A stretch of 64,000 nt of DNA from Microvelia longipes (lineage: Eukaryota > Arthropoda > Insecta > Hemiptera > Veliidae): the NCBI GenBank assembly GCA_018340805.1, contig JACMZG010001908.1:50398905-50462904 (forward strand), in the 5' to 3' direction. Under the pieces are notes generated by a model. It saw only the letters and a list, made by a program, of their open reading frames with translations. It ran no database searches and was not told the origin of the DNA. Positions within the stretch are counted from its first letter, which is position 1; each line of letters starts with the position of its first letter. The position numbers and the translations under genes are program-made. Shown here piece after piece: positions 63,480 to 64,000 of the stretch.

Positions 63480-64000
63480 GAAGCAAAAAAATAATAATAT
63501 AACTAAACTATATGATCCAAGATCAATTTAAAATTAAACACCAATTAGAATCGATAATACAACTTTCGCACTTATGAACGAGTTGTTTTTATCTTTTAGT
63601 AGCAGAACACTCCTAAAATTTAATTAGGTAAAAGTGAAATATAATTAATAAATAATTTTTGAACTAGAATTGTAACCCTTCCTCGAAGCCTTTCACAGTA
63701 CCATTGCATAAATAGACATTTCATAAATTAAGTATTCTAGGAAAGACTAAAATTAGTCAAATAAATCATGTGCTCCCAAGAAACATGGTATACATCTTGG
63801 TTACTTGATTTACCTGCAAGAATGTGAAGGATAAATAGCGCTAAAGTTGACCACACTGACCCTAAACCTTGCTTATAAATCATACTTACCCTTATCTCTA
63901 AGAGCTACTACCTTTGTTATTCCATCCCTAAGATCCTAACATAGTTTTGTATATTTTTCCGGAATAGACCGAAACCACTATGGTGGGTTTCTAGCCGATT
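63480..64000. other. No gene recognised
   Basis: AT-rich sequence upstream of the RT fragment; further N-terminal RT motifs could not be read confidently. Confidence 0.4.

Overview
The window is eukaryotic, almost certainly insect, nuclear DNA from a scaffolded draft assembly. It is AT-rich, its one recognisable gene is split into short exons by kilobase introns, it contains a run of exactly 1,000 Ns (39147-40146), and nearly everything else is transposable-element debris, palindromes and tandem repeats. No bacterial gene organisation, operon, tRNA or rRNA gene is visible.

Left third (about 1.5-22.3 kb): a vitellogenin (Vg) gene on the minus strand. Thirteen consecutive exons read in one continuous frame (about 1,130 codons), covering the helical lipid-transfer part of the large lipid-transfer domain and the following beta-sheet (DUF1943-type) region. 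The N-terminal exons (signal peptide, N-sheet) and the C-terminal von Willebrand D exons were not found; they probably lie to the right of 22.3 kb and to the left of position 1. The introns hold a 2.6 kb PIF/Harbinger-type element, a nested foldback, a hAT-type MITE with a perfect 8-bp target duplication, two tRNA-derived SINE types, and three long palindromes whose arms carry hammerhead-ribozyme-like cores.

Middle and right (22.3-64 kb): no confident host gene. It holds about a dozen pieces of one interspersed repeat (called R1 here, marked by GAGCGAAGCGAG and its complement), several foldback elements, a 5'-truncated LINE tail, a decayed transposon-encoded protein beside the assembly gap, a PIF/Harbinger SANT-like relic, a Penelope-like reverse transcriptase fragment near the right end, a 290-bp satellite, minisatellites of 55, 41 and 31 bp, and (AT)n tracts. 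Two more GC-rich islands near 55.2 and 56.2-56.6 kb are unexplained.

The most interesting signal is a set of hammerhead type I-like motifs (CTGATGA or CTGAAGA, a stem II region, then GAAA) with tiny palindromic stem III sequences (ACGT, ACCGGT, AGCGCT). At three Vg-intron loci they are arranged divergently. This is the architecture known from Penelope-like elements, and a Penelope-like RT fragment is present in the same window.
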